DNA of 26,248 bases from assembly GCF_036997615.1 (NCBI RefSeq), contig NZ_JAWLQA010000044.1; one strand, 5' to 3'. Below the pieces are notes generated by a model. It saw nothing but the letters and a program-made list of their open reading frames with translations, was not told the origin of the DNA and ran no database searches. Positions 1-6,758 of this stretch are shown one piece after another. Origin of the DNA: Brachyspira sp949287565. Its GTDB lineage: Bacteria; Spirochaetota; Brachyspiria; Brachyspirales; Brachyspiraceae. The position numbers were made by a program, and so were the translations under genes. The stretch's first letter is position 1. Each line of letters starts with the position of its first letter.

Positions 1-129
1 GTATTAATTTTATACTTGCACTTTCGCGAAGCGTGCCTGCGGCAGCAACTTTGACGAAGTCCGCCTGTGGCGTGCGGCGGGAAAAAGTTGAATAAAAAAA
101 TTGACAAACTTAAAAATTTTTAGTATATA
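1..129 (+). repeat. Two-hairpin dispersed repeat, copy A (with terminal promoter)
   Basis: GC-rich island in AT-rich intergenic DNA. It aligns with 6476-6621 (copy C) from its first base to the promoter-like end, so it may begin before the window. A short hairpin TGCC/GGCA (34-37, 41-44) precedes a larger one with outer arms CAACTTT (46-52) and AAAGTTG (84-90) and inner arms CCGCC (61-65) and GGCGG (76-80). No coding potential is seen. The arms are read directly from the sequence; whether they act as RNA, DNA cruciform or passive mobile repeat is unknown. Confidence 0.75.
101..129 (+). promoter_or_regulatory. Sigma-70-type promoter at the end of repeat copy A
   Basis: TTGACA at 101-106, a 17-base spacer and TATATA at 124-129. 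The same arrangement ends repeat copy C at 6593-6621. It points right into the gene-free stretch before the 3' end of pnp, so any transcript would be non-coding, cross repeat copy B and run toward the terminator at 354-388. Confidence 0.55.
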
Positions 130-170
130 CCATATATTTAATATATATATTTTTAATATAAAATTCTAAC

Positions 171-248
171 AATTGCGTTTTTCGCATAGCATATCCTAAG
201 GATAAAAACTTTGACAAAGTCCGCAGAGCGTGTGCGGCAAAAAAGTTG
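171..248 (+). repeat. Two-hairpin dispersed repeat, copy B
   Basis: Diverged second copy of the family. The upstream hairpin is ATCCT/AGGAT (193-197, 199-203). The main hairpin has outer arms AACTTT (207-212) and AAAGTT (242-247) and inner arms CCGCA (221-225) and TGCGG (233-237). The inner arms differ from copy A (CCGCC/GGCGG) by a paired change, so pairing is kept. No terminal TTGACA promoter follows this copy; a 46-bp repeat of another type follows directly. Confidence 0.65.
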
Positions 249-254
249 ATAATA

Positions 255-300
255 ATTATATAATGTGTAGTAGTCGGCAAAATGAAATCGTTTCAGTATA
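255..300 (+). repeat. 46-bp dispersed repeat, copy 1
   Basis: Matches 10341-10386 at 42 of 46 positions with no gaps. Its 3' part contains the small inverted repeat TGAAA-TCG-TTTCA. Both copies lie in gene-free spacers that also hold GC-rich repeats. No coding potential or known family recognised. Confidence 0.7.
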
Positions 301-353
301 GATTAAATTATATTTATTATTAGAAATTAATGTTAGAAATATTTTTGTTAAAT

Positions 354-388
354 AAAAAAAGGCCATTATATTTTTATAACAGCCTTTT
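354..388 (-). terminator. Rho-independent terminator of the pnp operon
   Basis: On the minus strand, AAAAGGC and GCCTTTT (388-382 and 363-357) form a stem around an AT-rich loop that can pair further, followed by a run of T. It lies about 30 bases after the pnp stop codon. The plus-strand reading also ends in TTTT, so it could stop rightward transcription from the repeat promoter at 101-129 as well. Confidence 0.75.
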
Positions 389-419
389 ATCATTAAAAAT
401 TATTTATCTAAATTTTTAA

Positions 420-2558
420 TTAAAATCTTTTTTTACCATGTTTTTTTTCTTTTTTATTATATTCTTCTTCAACATAATCAGCAGGTTTTTCAAGTAATGC
501 CTTTCTGCTTAAAGAATATTTGCCGCCCTTAACATCTAATATTTTTACTTTCACTTCATCACCAATTTTGAGAACTTCCTCAACATTCATAACATGTTTA
601 TAGGCAAGTTCAGATATATGGCAAAGTCCTTCTACTCCAGGAAGTATTTCAACAAAAGCACCGAAATCTTTGATGTCTTTAACTATTCCGTCATAAATTT
701 CACCAACTTCAGGATCTTTAACATAAGAGTTGATGAGCTTTATAGTTTTCTCCAAAGTAGGAGTATCAGGAGCAAATATATTAACTACACCGCTATCTTG
801 TATTTCTACATCGCTTCCAGTTTCTTCTATTATAGCTTTTATATTTTTTCCGCCAGGTCCTATTAATACTCTTATTTTTTCAGGATTAACATCCATAGTT
901 TTGTATTTAGGAGCAAAATCAGAAATCTCTCCTGCATTAGCTATAGTAGCATCTATTTTATCAAGTATAAAATATCTTGCTTTTTTAGCCTGCTCTAATG
1001 CCTCTTTTAATATTTGAGCAGAAATTCCTGTAAGTTTAATATCCAATTGGAAAGCAGTAATACCTTTACGAGTTCCTGCCACTTTGAAATCCATATCTCC
1101 CAAGTGATCTTCTACCCCTTGTATATCTGTAAGTATTTTATAGCCATCTTTATATGTAGCAAGTCCCATAGCAATACCAGCAACACTTGCATTAAGAGGA
1201 ACACCTGCTGAAAGTAATGACATAGTAGAAGCACATATTGTAGCCATTGATGAAGAACCATTACTTTCTAATATTTCAGCAACTACTCTTATAGTGTATG
1301 GGAATTTATCTTTTGGAGGAAGTACAGCATTGAAAGATCTTTCAGCTAAATTACCATGTCCTATTTCTCTTCTTCCAGGAGCACCATATCTTCCAACTTC
1401 TCCAACAGAGAATGGAGGGAAATTATAGTGAAGCATGAATGTTTTATTTTCTTTACCGTATATATCATCCATTAATTGAGCATCTTTCTCGCTTCCTAAT
1501 GTAACTATAGATAAACATTGAGTTTGTCCTCTTGTGAAAAGAGCAGAACCATGTACTCTAGGAATAAGGTTTGTCATAGTAGTTATAGGACGAATTTCAT
1601 CTAATGCTCTTCCGTCAGGACGCATACATTTTTCTACTATAGCCTCTCTAACTATTTCTTCTTCTATAGAATGACAAATACCTTTAACTTGAGATATTAA
1701 TTTCTCATCTTCTACTTGAGTTTTGATATATTCTTCTATTTCGTCAAAAGCATTATCCATACTTTCATTTCTTTTAGTTTTGTCAGGATTATAATTAGCA
1801 GCTTCGATTTTATCTCTGCCGTATTCAGTAACCATTTTTACTAATTCAGCATCAAATTCAAATAATTCCTGTTGTATTTTTTGTGTTCCGCATAGAGTAG
1901 CCATTTCGTTTTGCATATCAATATATTTCTGCATTTCTTTATGTGCTAATTCTATAGCTCCAATGAATACCTCTTCAGAAACTTCTTTTGCTTCACCTTC
2001 AATCATTAATATAGCATCTTTACTTCCAGCAACAATAATATCTAATTCGCTAGCAGCAAGTTCGCTATTTTTAGGATTGATTATATATTCACCGTTTTTA
2101 TATCCTATTCTTACAGCTGCCACTGGTCCACCGAAAGGTATCCAAGAGATTGTAAGTGCTGCAGATGAAGCTATTAAAGCTAAAGCATCAGTAGGCATAT
2201 CAGTATCTACAGAAAGTACTGTAGGTATTATTTGAACTTCATTTCTAAACCCTTCAGGGAAAAGAGGTCTTAAAGGCCTGTCTATGATACGGGATATAAG
2301 TATTTCTTTATCTCTAGGTTTTGCTTCTCTTTTGAAGAAACCGCCAGGAATTTTACCGCCTGCATAATATTTTTCATTATAATTTACTGTTAAAGGGAAA
2401 AAGTCAGATTCTAAATTAGGCTCTTTAGCTGCTACAACAGTTGCTAATATAGTTGTATTTCCAAGTCTCAAAGTTACAGAACCATGAGCCTGCTTAGCTA
2501 AAATTCCGGTTTCTAAAATTAACTCCTCTCCACAAAACACGCTTTTGACTGTTACCAT
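420..2558 (-). CDS. pnp: Polyribonucleotide nucleotidyltransferase (PNPase)
   Basis: Cytoplasmic 3'-to-5' phosphorolytic exoribonuclease, usually part of an RNA-decay complex. At 712 residues it is the usual length (the E. coli enzyme is 711). Two RNase PH-like domains separated by a helical linker fill residues 1 to about 550, with the motifs GGFFKREAKPRDKE and RRSFNAVLPP-like active-site segments in recognisable form. A KH domain follows (about 557-618, with IGPGGKNIK), then an S1 domain (about 619-688, starting GEIYDGIVKDIKDFGAFVE) and a short lysine-rich tail. AAGGAG six bases before the ATG supports the start. It lies 69 bases after rpsO, the common rpsO-pnp order, and is followed by a terminator. 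In many bacteria PNPase limits its own expression through the leader; a hairpin is present there (2609-2630), but that control is only inferred here. Confidence 0.98.
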   Translation of the reverse strand: MVTVKSVFCGEELILETGILAKQAHGSVTLRLGNTTILATVVAAKEPNLESDFFPLTVNYNEKYYAGGKIPGGFFKREAKPRDKEILISRIIDRPLRPLFPEGFRNEVQIIPTVLSVDTDMPTDALALIASSAALTISWIPFGGPVAAVRIGYKNGEYIINPKNSELAASELDIIVAGSKDAILMIEGEAKEVSEEVFIGAIELAHKEMQKYIDMQNEMATLCGTQKIQQELFEFDAELVKMVTEYGRDKIEAANYNPDKTKRNESMDNAFDEIEEYIKTQVEDEKLISQVKGICHSIEEEIVREAIVEKCMRPDGRALDEIRPITTMTNLIPRVHGSALFTRGQTQCLSIVTLGSEKDAQLMDDIYGKENKTFMLHYNFPPFSVGEVGRYGAPGRREIGHGNLAERSFNAVLPPKDKFPYTIRVVAEILESNGSSSMATICASTMSLLSAGVPLNASVAGIAMGLATYKDGYKILTDIQGVEDHLGDMDFKVAGTRKGITAFQLDIKLTGISAQILKEALEQAKKARYFILDKIDATIANAGEISDFAPKYKTMDVNPEKIRVLIGPGGKNIKAIIEETGSDVEIQDSGVVNIFAPDTPTLEKTIKLINSYVKDPEVGEIYDGIVKDIKDFGAFVEILPGVEGLCHISELAYKHVMNVEEVLKIGDEVKVKILDVKGGKYSLSRKALLEKPADYVEEEYNKKEKKHGKKRF

Positions 2559-2608
2559 ATTCTACTCCTTATATTAAGTACAAAACACCGAGAGGGTATT
2601 AAAATAAG

Positions 2609-2630
2609 TAAATTTGATTGAGCAAATTTA
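2609..2630 (-). promoter_or_regulatory. Hairpin in the rpsO-pnp spacer
   Basis: TAAATTTG (2609-2616) and CAAATTTA (2623-2630) form a perfect 8-bp stem with a 6-base loop. It overlaps the rpsO stop codon and sits about 50 bases before pnp. The minus-strand sequence after it (CTTATTTTAA) is only partly T-rich, so it could be a leaky terminator or a processing stem. In E. coli this spacer carries a terminator and an RNase III stem; equivalence is an inference. Confidence 0.45.
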
Positions 2631-2897
2631 TTTTCTTAATTTTAATCTTTGTATAAGATTTTTATAAGCTTCTATATCAGTTTTTCTTAAATAGTTAAGA
2701 AGTTTTCTTCTTTTAGCAACCATTTTAAGAAGTCCCATTCTTGAATGATTATCTTTAGTATGAGTTTGGAAATGACCTTTTAAATAAGTTATACGATTAG
2801 TTAAAAGTGCTACTTGTACTTCTGTAGAGCCTGTATCCTTTTCATTTTTACCAAATTCTTTGATTATTTTTGCTTTTTCGTCTGCTGTGATAGACAT
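2628..2897 (-). CDS. rpsO: 30S ribosomal protein S15
   Basis: Primary-binding protein of the 30S central domain (16S rRNA). It has 89 residues, the family length. The family pattern is clear: EFGKNEKDTGSTEVQVALLT near the N-terminus, then RITYLKGHF, KDNHSRMGLLKMVAKRRKLLNYL and the C-terminal helix. The start codon lies inside the end of ribF, 34 nt before the ribF stop and in another frame, and AAAGGAGA upstream also falls within ribF. Translation may therefore be coupled. The ribF-rpsO-pnp order is a common bacterial arrangement. Confidence 0.98.
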   Translation of the reverse strand: MSITADEKAKIIKEFGKNEKDTGSTEVQVALLTNRITYLKGHFQTHTKDNHSRMGLLKMVAKRRKLLNYLRKTDIEAYKNLIQRLKLRK

Positions 2898-3799
2898 TGT
2901 TTTGTTCTCCTTTTGAAATATTTTCTTATCTTTTTTTCATCATTTTCTAATAATTTTTTTACTTCGTCTATAGAATTAACTTTTATATTATCTCTAATAT
3001 ACTTGAGTAATACAACAGTTATTTTTTTGCCATATATCATCTTAGAAAAATCTAATATATGGCTTTCTACTCTTAGTTCTTTATTGATATTGCTAATACC
3101 TATAAATGTAAGAGCTTTATATATAGTATCAGAATTACCTATTCTTACTGTAGAACTATATACACCCATTTTAGGTATAAAAATATTTTTAGGTACTTCT
3201 AAATTAGCAGTAGGGTAGCCTATTTTTCTTCCTAAAGCATTTCCATGAACTACCAATCCGCTCATAGAATATTCTCTTCCTAGCATTTTATTAACGCTAA
3301 CCATATCGCCGTTTGAAAGTGCTTCTCTTATATTGGAGCTTGATATTTTATCTTTTTTATATTTTAAAAAATTTATAAAACTTACTCCGATACCGCATTC
3401 TTTGGAATATTTCTTTAAAAATTCACTGTCGCCCATTCTATCTTTACCGAATGCAAAATCAACTCCTACAGCGATATGCTTCATACGATAATACTCTATG
3501 AGTTTGTCAAAGAACTCTTTAGCCTCCATTGTATAAAATTCTGGTAAAAAGTCAATAACAATTATGTAATTAATACCCATAGCCTTTATTAAAGTATTAT
3601 TATCTTCTGTATTATATATTGATACATTTTTCTTTTTGATAACTATTGCTATTGATATAAGGTTGTTTTTATTGGCATAGTCAACAGTGTATTTAATTAA
3701 CTTTTGATGTCCTCTATGTACGCTGTCAAATTTTCCTATTGTTATTATACTGTCTTTTTTTATAGGAAGTTTACAAAAATCATATATAATTCGATTCAT
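2864..3799 (-). CDS. ribF: Bifunctional riboflavin kinase / FAD synthetase
   Basis: Converts riboflavin to FMN and then FAD. The 311 residues are the normal length for the two-domain enzyme. The N-terminal nucleotidyltransferase domain shows IGKFDSVHRGHQKLI (HxGH motif, about residues 21-35) and SSSNIREAL (about 152-160). The C-terminal flavokinase domain starts near residue 175 with the substrate motif GRKIGYPTANL. The Shine-Dalgarno sequence is weak (GGATAAAG about 10 bases before ATG). The 3' end overlaps rpsO by 34 nt, and the membrane-protein gene upstream ends 23 nt away, so all are probably co-transcribed. Confidence 0.96.
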   Translation of the reverse strand: MNRIIYDFCKLPIKKDSIITIGKFDSVHRGHQKLIKYTVDYANKNNLISIAIVIKKKNVSIYNTEDNNTLIKAMGINYIIVIDFLPEFYTMEAKEFFDKLIEYYRMKHIAVGVDFAFGKDRMGDSEFLKKYSKECGIGVSFINFLKYKKDKISSSNIREALSNGDMVSVNKMLGREYSMSGLVVHGNALGRKIGYPTANLEVPKNIFIPKMGVYSSTVRIGNSDTIYKALTFIGISNINKELRVESHILDFSKMIYGKKITVVLLKYIRDNIKVNSIDEVKKLLENDEKKIRKYFKRRTKQCLSQQTKKQK

Positions 3800-3822
3800 T
3801 TTAGTGTTCTTTATCCGTTTCT

Positions 3823-4827
3823 TTAATTATTAATTGTTTTTTTATCGTTATTGAGAATTTTTTTCAAAGCTAATGATATTATTATAGTGATTAATGATCC
3901 TATAAACATATATAAATTCATAGTCCAATAATTTACATTTCTTACTATTACTTCTAATAGATTATATTGTTCTATAGATACAGCAAATATTATTTTGATT
4001 ATACCATATAATAAAAGTGCATTAAGTATGTTATGGTATATATATTGTCTTGAATTTAAAGATAATCCTAACATATAAAAAGCAAACATCATAAGCCATA
4101 AATTAATAAATAATAAAGCTATAGCGTAAATAGGCATTTCAGTTAAAGTAATTATTTTTAAAAGTGCTACTATTATAGGAAATACTTCAAATCCAAATAT
4201 TATATCTGCTGTAAAACTTGATAAATAATTTCCTATAGAGTTTCTAGGAAATATACTAGATGTTTTTTCTACAACAGAAGTTCCATTAATTTCTTTTACT
4301 TCATGCAGAGATATTTCTTTATCAGTAATATATATATAGTCGCCAATATATAATTTACCCATAACGGTAGGGTCTACTAATATTACATTTTTATAAGTAT
4401 TATCTAATAATTTATATCCAACTTTTATTAGATAATTATCAACTCTTGTGAAATATCTTCCGGTATCATCTATGAATAATGAAGTTTTATCATTAAGTTC
4501 ATTTCTAAGATAATCTATATTTTTATCGAACGCCACTGTATAAGCAGGATATAATGTTATAAAAAAAGCTAGAATACCTATTACTATAATAATGGATAAA
4601 CCGCCTGAAAATTTATTTAAAGCTCCTATTATTACTACAGATGAAATACCAGCAACTATAACAATAGCTAGGAAATAATGTTCCATTAAATTTTTTACTA
4701 AATCAATATTCATATTTTGATAAATATTATTTGTGTCCATAACTTTAAATAGATAAATACCAAAATATATTATAAAAAACACTAAAAAGAAAAGTGTAAG
4801 AGTGATGAAATTTTTAATAATTTTCAT
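3823..4827 (-). CDS. Predicted seven-helix membrane protein of unknown function
   Basis: I do not recognise this 334-residue protein. Three hydrophobic segments lie at about residues 6-28, 50-72 and 76-97. A soluble section of roughly 110 residues (about 98-210) is rich in Asp, Lys and Thr and looks beta-strand-prone. Four more helices follow, and the protein ends in a short Lys/Asn tail. The topology loosely recalls LptF/LptG-type proteins, but the helix count and sequence do not convince me. It sits between the STAS-like gene (49 nt) and ribF (23 nt). No Shine-Dalgarno sequence precedes the ATG; instead TATAAT ends 8 bases upstream, so the mRNA may be leaderless. Confidence 0.85.
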   Translation of the reverse strand: MKIIKNFITLTLFFLVFFIIYFGIYLFKVMDTNNIYQNMNIDLVKNLMEHYFLAIVIVAGISSVVIIGALNKFSGGLSIIIVIGILAFFITLYPAYTVAFDKNIDYLRNELNDKTSLFIDDTGRYFTRVDNYLIKVGYKLLDNTYKNVILVDPTVMGKLYIGDYIYITDKEISLHEVKEINGTSVVEKTSSIFPRNSIGNYLSSFTADIIFGFEVFPIIVALLKIITLTEMPIYAIALLFINLWLMMFAFYMLGLSLNSRQYIYHNILNALLLYGIIKIIFAVSIEQYNLLEVIVRNVNYWTMNLYMFIGSLITIIISLALKKILNNDKKTINN

Positions 4828-4835
4828 GATTATAT

Positions 4836-4863
4836 ATTATATCTAGAGAAAGAAAAATTCAAG
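4836..4863 (-). promoter_or_regulatory. Promoter abutting the start codon of the membrane-protein gene
   Basis: On the minus strand CTTGAA/TTGAAT (about 4863-4857) is followed after 15-16 bases by a perfect TATAAT (4841-4836). The ATG begins 8 bases later, about where transcription would start, and no ribosome-binding site is visible. This suggests a leaderless transcript. Confidence 0.4.
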
Positions 4864-4876
4864 TATAAAAATAAAA

Positions 4877-5254
4877 TTAAGCTGATTTAATATCATTTAA
4901 TATACCAAAATTATAAAAAGCATTATTTATATCGTTAAAAGACTCTAAATAATTTGATAATTCCATAATATTATAATCATTTTTAACAACACCATACATA
5001 TTTGCTAGAACTAAATCGCCTTTTTTATGTAATAATTCTTTTTTTAATTCTACAAGATATTCCCATATTTCTTTTTCTATAAATAAGCAATCAGATAAAT
5101 CTAGTATGATATTATTTATGTTTTTGGTGATAAACTCTGAGAATAAATCTTTTACTTGAGGAAGATGTTCATCATATATATTATTATATAAAGATATAAT
5201 GATAACAGAATCATCTTTTAAATAATAGCTGCTTTCAAATGAAATACCTATCAT
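4877..5254 (-). CDS. STAS-domain-like protein without the usual phosphorylation site
   Basis: The 125-residue protein has the size and pattern of single-domain STAS proteins (anti-sigma-factor antagonist type). It shows an N-terminal strand pair (VIIISLYNNIY), then NIILDLSDCLFIEKEIWEYL, a helix, and the strand GDLVLANM. In phosphorylated members the segment after the strand IILDLS reads like D-S-S/T-G; here it reads IEKEIW, with no Ser or Thr. If the family call is right, it would not be switched by a partner kinase in the classic way. Its partner is unknown, and no anti-sigma factor lies nearby. It lacks a Shine-Dalgarno sequence and has its own promoter candidate at the start codon. Confidence 0.7.
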   Translation of the reverse strand: MIGISFESSYYLKDDSVIIISLYNNIYDEHLPQVKDLFSEFITKNINNIILDLSDCLFIEKEIWEYLVELKKELLHKKGDLVLANMYGVVKNDYNIMELSNYLESFNDINNAFYNFGILNDIKSA

Positions 5255-5260
5255 AAGGTT

Positions 5261-5289
5261 ACTTTAACAAATTTTTTATTTTTAGTCAA
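5261..5289 (-). promoter_or_regulatory. Promoter abutting the STAS-like gene start
   Basis: On the minus strand TTGACT (5289-5284), a 17-base spacer and TAAAGT (5266-5261). The ATG starts 6 bases after the -10 element with no ribosome-binding site, so initiation would fall near the start codon itself. A leaderless mRNA is an inference. Confidence 0.45.
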
Positions 5290-5309
5290 TGAATTTTTTT
5301 AATTTTATT

Positions 5310-6293
5310 TTAATCATTTAATTTTTTTAATTTATCTCTAGTACTTCTATATATTATAATAGGTTTATCGCCTGGTATTAGTTTTTCTTCTTTCATACCT
5401 AAATATGATTCTTTACTGCTTTGTGTTTTTACTACATTCTTATCCTGTTTTAATACGGTATCTGAATATTTTTTTCCTATAAGATTTACTATATTTTTTA
5501 TAAAAGGAATATTTACTATTTTCTGATAAAATCTCATATATATAACTGTGTTTTCATCGTCAACAGGGGCGAATACTCCAAATACACGCATCTTTTCAAA
5601 TATGTAATTCTGCCAAGTATTTGGAAAATAAAAATATAAAAAGTATTTGAAATCTTCTTTTTTCATTTCAGATTCTCTTAATGCTTTTTGTCCGTTGTCA
5701 ATTACATTATTTACATAGAATTTTAATATATTGTTATCTTCATCTAACTCTACTAAAGGACCATTAACCACAGTTTTATTTCCTCTGCCTATAGTATTAT
5801 AATGAACAAAAGCAATATGAACTACATCAAGCTGATTTTCTATACATCTTGTATAATGATTATGCCATTCATCTCTTATGGTGGAGTATGAGAATTTTTT
5901 ATCTTTCAAATCATCAGGAAACATTATTCTATCATTGATTTTATCTTTATCTCCATACCATAACCATATAAATCCGTATAATTCTCTAACTTCATAACCT
6001 TCAACAAAGAAATTTTTATTAACTTCAGTATTCTTTCCATTAGCAGGAATCATTACTGTTTTTCCTGTTTTATCAAATTGAAAACCATGAAATGGGCATG
6101 CTATATTATTGCCGCAAATTTTTCCATGAGATAATGAAGCTCCTCTATGGCAGCATTTATCTTCTATACAGCATATATTATTGTTTGAATCTCTCCAAAA
6201 TACCAGATTTTTATTCAATCTTTTAGCAAAAAGAGGTTTATTTCTTTTTACTTCTTTAGAATCTATTACAGCATACCACATATTATATATCAT
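5310..6293 (-). CDS. Rieske [2Fe-2S] mononuclear iron oxygenase, alpha-subunit type
   Basis: The 327-residue protein has a Rieske domain at about residues 1-110. The cluster ligands are Cys47-x-His49 and Cys66-x-x-His69. The catalytic domain shows the mononuclear-iron motif with Asn153, Asp156, His159 and His164 (NQLDVVHIAFVH). This architecture belongs to ring-hydroxylating and O-demethylating oxygenases; the single-subunit form resembles the vanillate demethylase / pheophorbide oxygenase branch. The substrate cannot be read from sequence, and no reductase gene is adjacent. AGAGGAT six bases before the ATG supports the start. A weak promoter (TTTATT, 16 bases, TATAAT with the -10 at 6328-6323) lies upstream. 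An O2-using enzyme is unexpected in a genome that otherwise looks anaerobic. Confidence 0.88.
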   Translation of the reverse strand: MIYNMWYAVIDSKEVKRNKPLFAKRLNKNLVFWRDSNNNICCIEDKCCHRGASLSHGKICGNNIACPFHGFQFDKTGKTVMIPANGKNTEVNKNFFVEGYEVRELYGFIWLWYGDKDKINDRIMFPDDLKDKKFSYSTIRDEWHNHYTRCIENQLDVVHIAFVHYNTIGRGNKTVVNGPLVELDEDNNILKFYVNNVIDNGQKALRESEMKKEDFKYFLYFYFPNTWQNYIFEKMRVFGVFAPVDDENTVIYMRFYQKIVNIPFIKNIVNLIGKKYSDTVLKQDKNVVKTQSSKESYLGMKEEKLIPGDKPIIIYRSTRDKLKKLND

Positions 6294-6383
6294 AGTTGTA
6301 TCCTCTATTTTTTATACTATTAATTATATATTATTATTTTAATAAATAAACATTTTATAAGATGATTTACAAAAAATATTATA

Positions 6384-6420
6384 GACGAAGTCCACCTTCT
6401 CTCCGCGTACTTTTTGCGAG
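6384..6420 (+). repeat. Partial copy E of the two-hairpin repeat
   Basis: Begins with GACGAAGTCC, identical to the start of the hairpin interior in copy A (53-62), and then diverges into GC-rich sequence. The complementary outer arms are missing, so it looks like a decayed or truncated copy. Confidence 0.45.
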
Positions 6421-6475
6421 ATATGCTTAGATTTAATAATTTATATTATATATAAAACAAAATTAGTATGACTTA

Positions 6476-6621
6476 GTATTAATGTTGCACTTGCACTTTC
6501 GCCGCAGGCGTACTTCGTATGGTTCTTTGACGAAGTCAGCCTCGCTTTGCGTGCCTACGGCAGGCGTGCGGCGGGAAAAAGAACAACAAAAATTGACAAA
6601 CTTTAAAATTTTTAGTATATA
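6476..6621 (+). repeat. Two-hairpin dispersed repeat, copy C (with terminal promoter)
   Basis: Aligns with 1-129 along its length. The upstream hairpin is CGCC/GGCG (6500-6503, 6507-6510). The main outer arms are GTTCTTT (6522-6528) and AAAGAAC (6578-6584). Copy A has CAACTTT and AAAGTTG at the same places, so both arms changed while remaining complementary. The interior is longer than in copy A and includes its own inverted repeat GCCT/AGGC. The end carries the promoter at 6593-6621. Confidence 0.75.
6593..6621 (+). promoter_or_regulatory. Promoter at the end of repeat copy C, facing ychF
   Basis: TTGACA (6593-6598), a 17-base spacer and TATATA (6616-6621), nearly the same 29 bases as at 101-129. 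It points toward ychF and would give a leader of roughly 130 bases. I see no better promoter closer to ychF, so the repeat may supply its transcription. Confidence 0.6.
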
Positions 6622-6758
6622 ATATAAAACAATATAAATTCAAATATTTTTTATTATTTACTTTAATATACTTGTTATTAATATTTTTTAATATATAATA
6701 TCACCGAAAATAATTCATTTTTTCAATTTAATGTTAAATATAAATTAAGGAAATAAAT

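Larger units (their letters stand above)
6294..6758. other. Gene-free spacer with repeats
   Basis: 465 bases between the divergent Rieske and ychF genes. It holds a repeat fragment at 6384-6420, a full two-hairpin repeat with promoter at 6476-6621, and an AT-rich leader before ychF. No open reading frame with a ribosome-binding site, RNA gene or other element was recognised. Confidence 0.6.

Noticed and set aside
2814..3218. 134-codon plus-strand frame opposite ribF and rpsO
   Set aside because: Antisense shadow of two clear genes; Phe/Leu/Ser-rich composition is expected from the complement of AT-rich coding DNA.
3823..4827. LptF/LptG-type lipopolysaccharide exporter subunit
   Set aside because: A soluble domain between membrane helices recalls that topology, but the helix count and lack of recognisable motifs do not support it.
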